Assembly: GCA_023435335.1 (NCBI GenBank)
Contig: JAEYRU010000049.1
Coordinates: 1 to 6,550 of the forward strand
From: Pseudomonadota bacterium
GTDB lineage: Bacteria > Pseudomonadota > Alphaproteobacteria > Rhizobiales > Rhizobiaceae
Length of the DNA stretch: 6,550 bases
Direction of reading: 5' to 3'
In this document: piece after piece, positions 6,390 through 6,550 of the stretch
Position numbering within the stretch: position 1 is the first letter of the stretch
How the letters are laid out: every line of letters begins with the position of its first letter
The notes under the pieces: model-generated
Told to the model about the DNA's origin: nothing
The model's input: the letters and a program-made list of their open reading frames with translations, nothing else
The model's database searches: none
Program-made: the position numbers and the translations under genes

Positions 6390-6550
6390 ATGAAAACGCT
6401 TGCGATCGATATCCGCCGGGCGGACGGCAGGGATGCGGAGGCAATAGCCGAGGTCCATCACCAGGCATGGCTCGGCGCCTATTCGGGCATCATCCCGCAC
6501 CGGGCGCTGACGCGCATGGTCGGCCGGCGCGGCACGCAATGGTGGCGCAA
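6390..6550 (+). CDS. GNAT family N-acetyltransferase, N-terminal fragment
   Basis: 53 codons are visible before the window ends. IDIRRADGRDAEAIAEVHH followed by AWLGAYSGIIPHRALTRM and RRGTQWWR is the N-terminal pattern of GNAT acetyltransferases: strand 1 with I-R-x-A, helix 1 D-A-x-A-I-A-x-V-H, then the W-x-x-A-Y-x-G-I-I-P loop common in RimI-like members. The acetyl-CoA-binding Q/RxxGxG/A motif lies beyond the edge, so this rests on the N-terminus alone. The ATG at 6390 is the only in-frame start nearby; two earlier ATGs (6376, 6385) are in other frames. A weak GGTGG lies 7 nt upstream. The acceptor substrate is unknown. The gene is divergent from the secreted-protein gene. Confidence 0.82.
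   Translation, partial: MKTLAIDIRRADGRDAEAIAEVHHQAWLGAYSGIIPHRALTRMVGRRGTQWWR

Noticed and set aside
6178..6468. 96-codon minus-strand frame upstream of the secreted-protein gene
   Set aside because: It overlaps the signal-peptide region and the GNAT start in the wrong frames, and its Pro/Arg/His-rich composition matches no family.

Overview
The window is GC-rich bacterial DNA, densely packed with genes. The mix of families suggests an alphaproteobacterium, probably of the Hyphomicrobiales (rhizobial) type: an RND pump, a DUF3309 micro-protein, an atypical SDR beside a LysR regulator, a YbjJ-like MFS carrier, and a small secreted protein. This placement is inferred from protein character and codon use; no taxonomic marker is present.

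Layout, left to right. (1) Positions 1-2090 (+) hold the C-terminal two thirds of an RND efflux permease. Its reading frame is broken by one in-frame TAG at 243-245, so it is a disrupted gene as written. A GC-rich hairpin follows. (2) Positions 2190-2348 (+) encode a 52-residue DUF3309-type membrane micro-protein. (3) A strong 14-bp hairpin (2367-2398) lies between that gene and the convergent gene 2414-3370 (-), an NAD(P)-binding atypical SDR/epimerase-like protein. (4) Divergent from it across 95 bp is a LysR-type regulator (3466-4359, +), the obvious candidate to control the SDR gene. (5) The regulator overlaps by 16 bp, tail to tail, an MFS transporter (4344-5510, -). That transporter has a TTGACA-type promoter with a perfect palindrome, TAAATCGATTTA, between -35 and -10. 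(6) Upstream on the same strand is a 204-residue secreted protein of unknown function (5609-6223, -). (7) After a 166-bp divergent intergenic region, the start of a GNAT acetyltransferase (6390 to the window edge, +) is cut off.

These look like separate short transcription units rather than one pathway. The only clear regulatory pairing is LysR/SDR. I did not find CRISPR arrays, tRNA or rRNA genes, insertion sequences or a recognisable new defence or mobile system. The points most worth checking are the premature stop in the RND gene and the LacI-like operator in front of the MFS gene.
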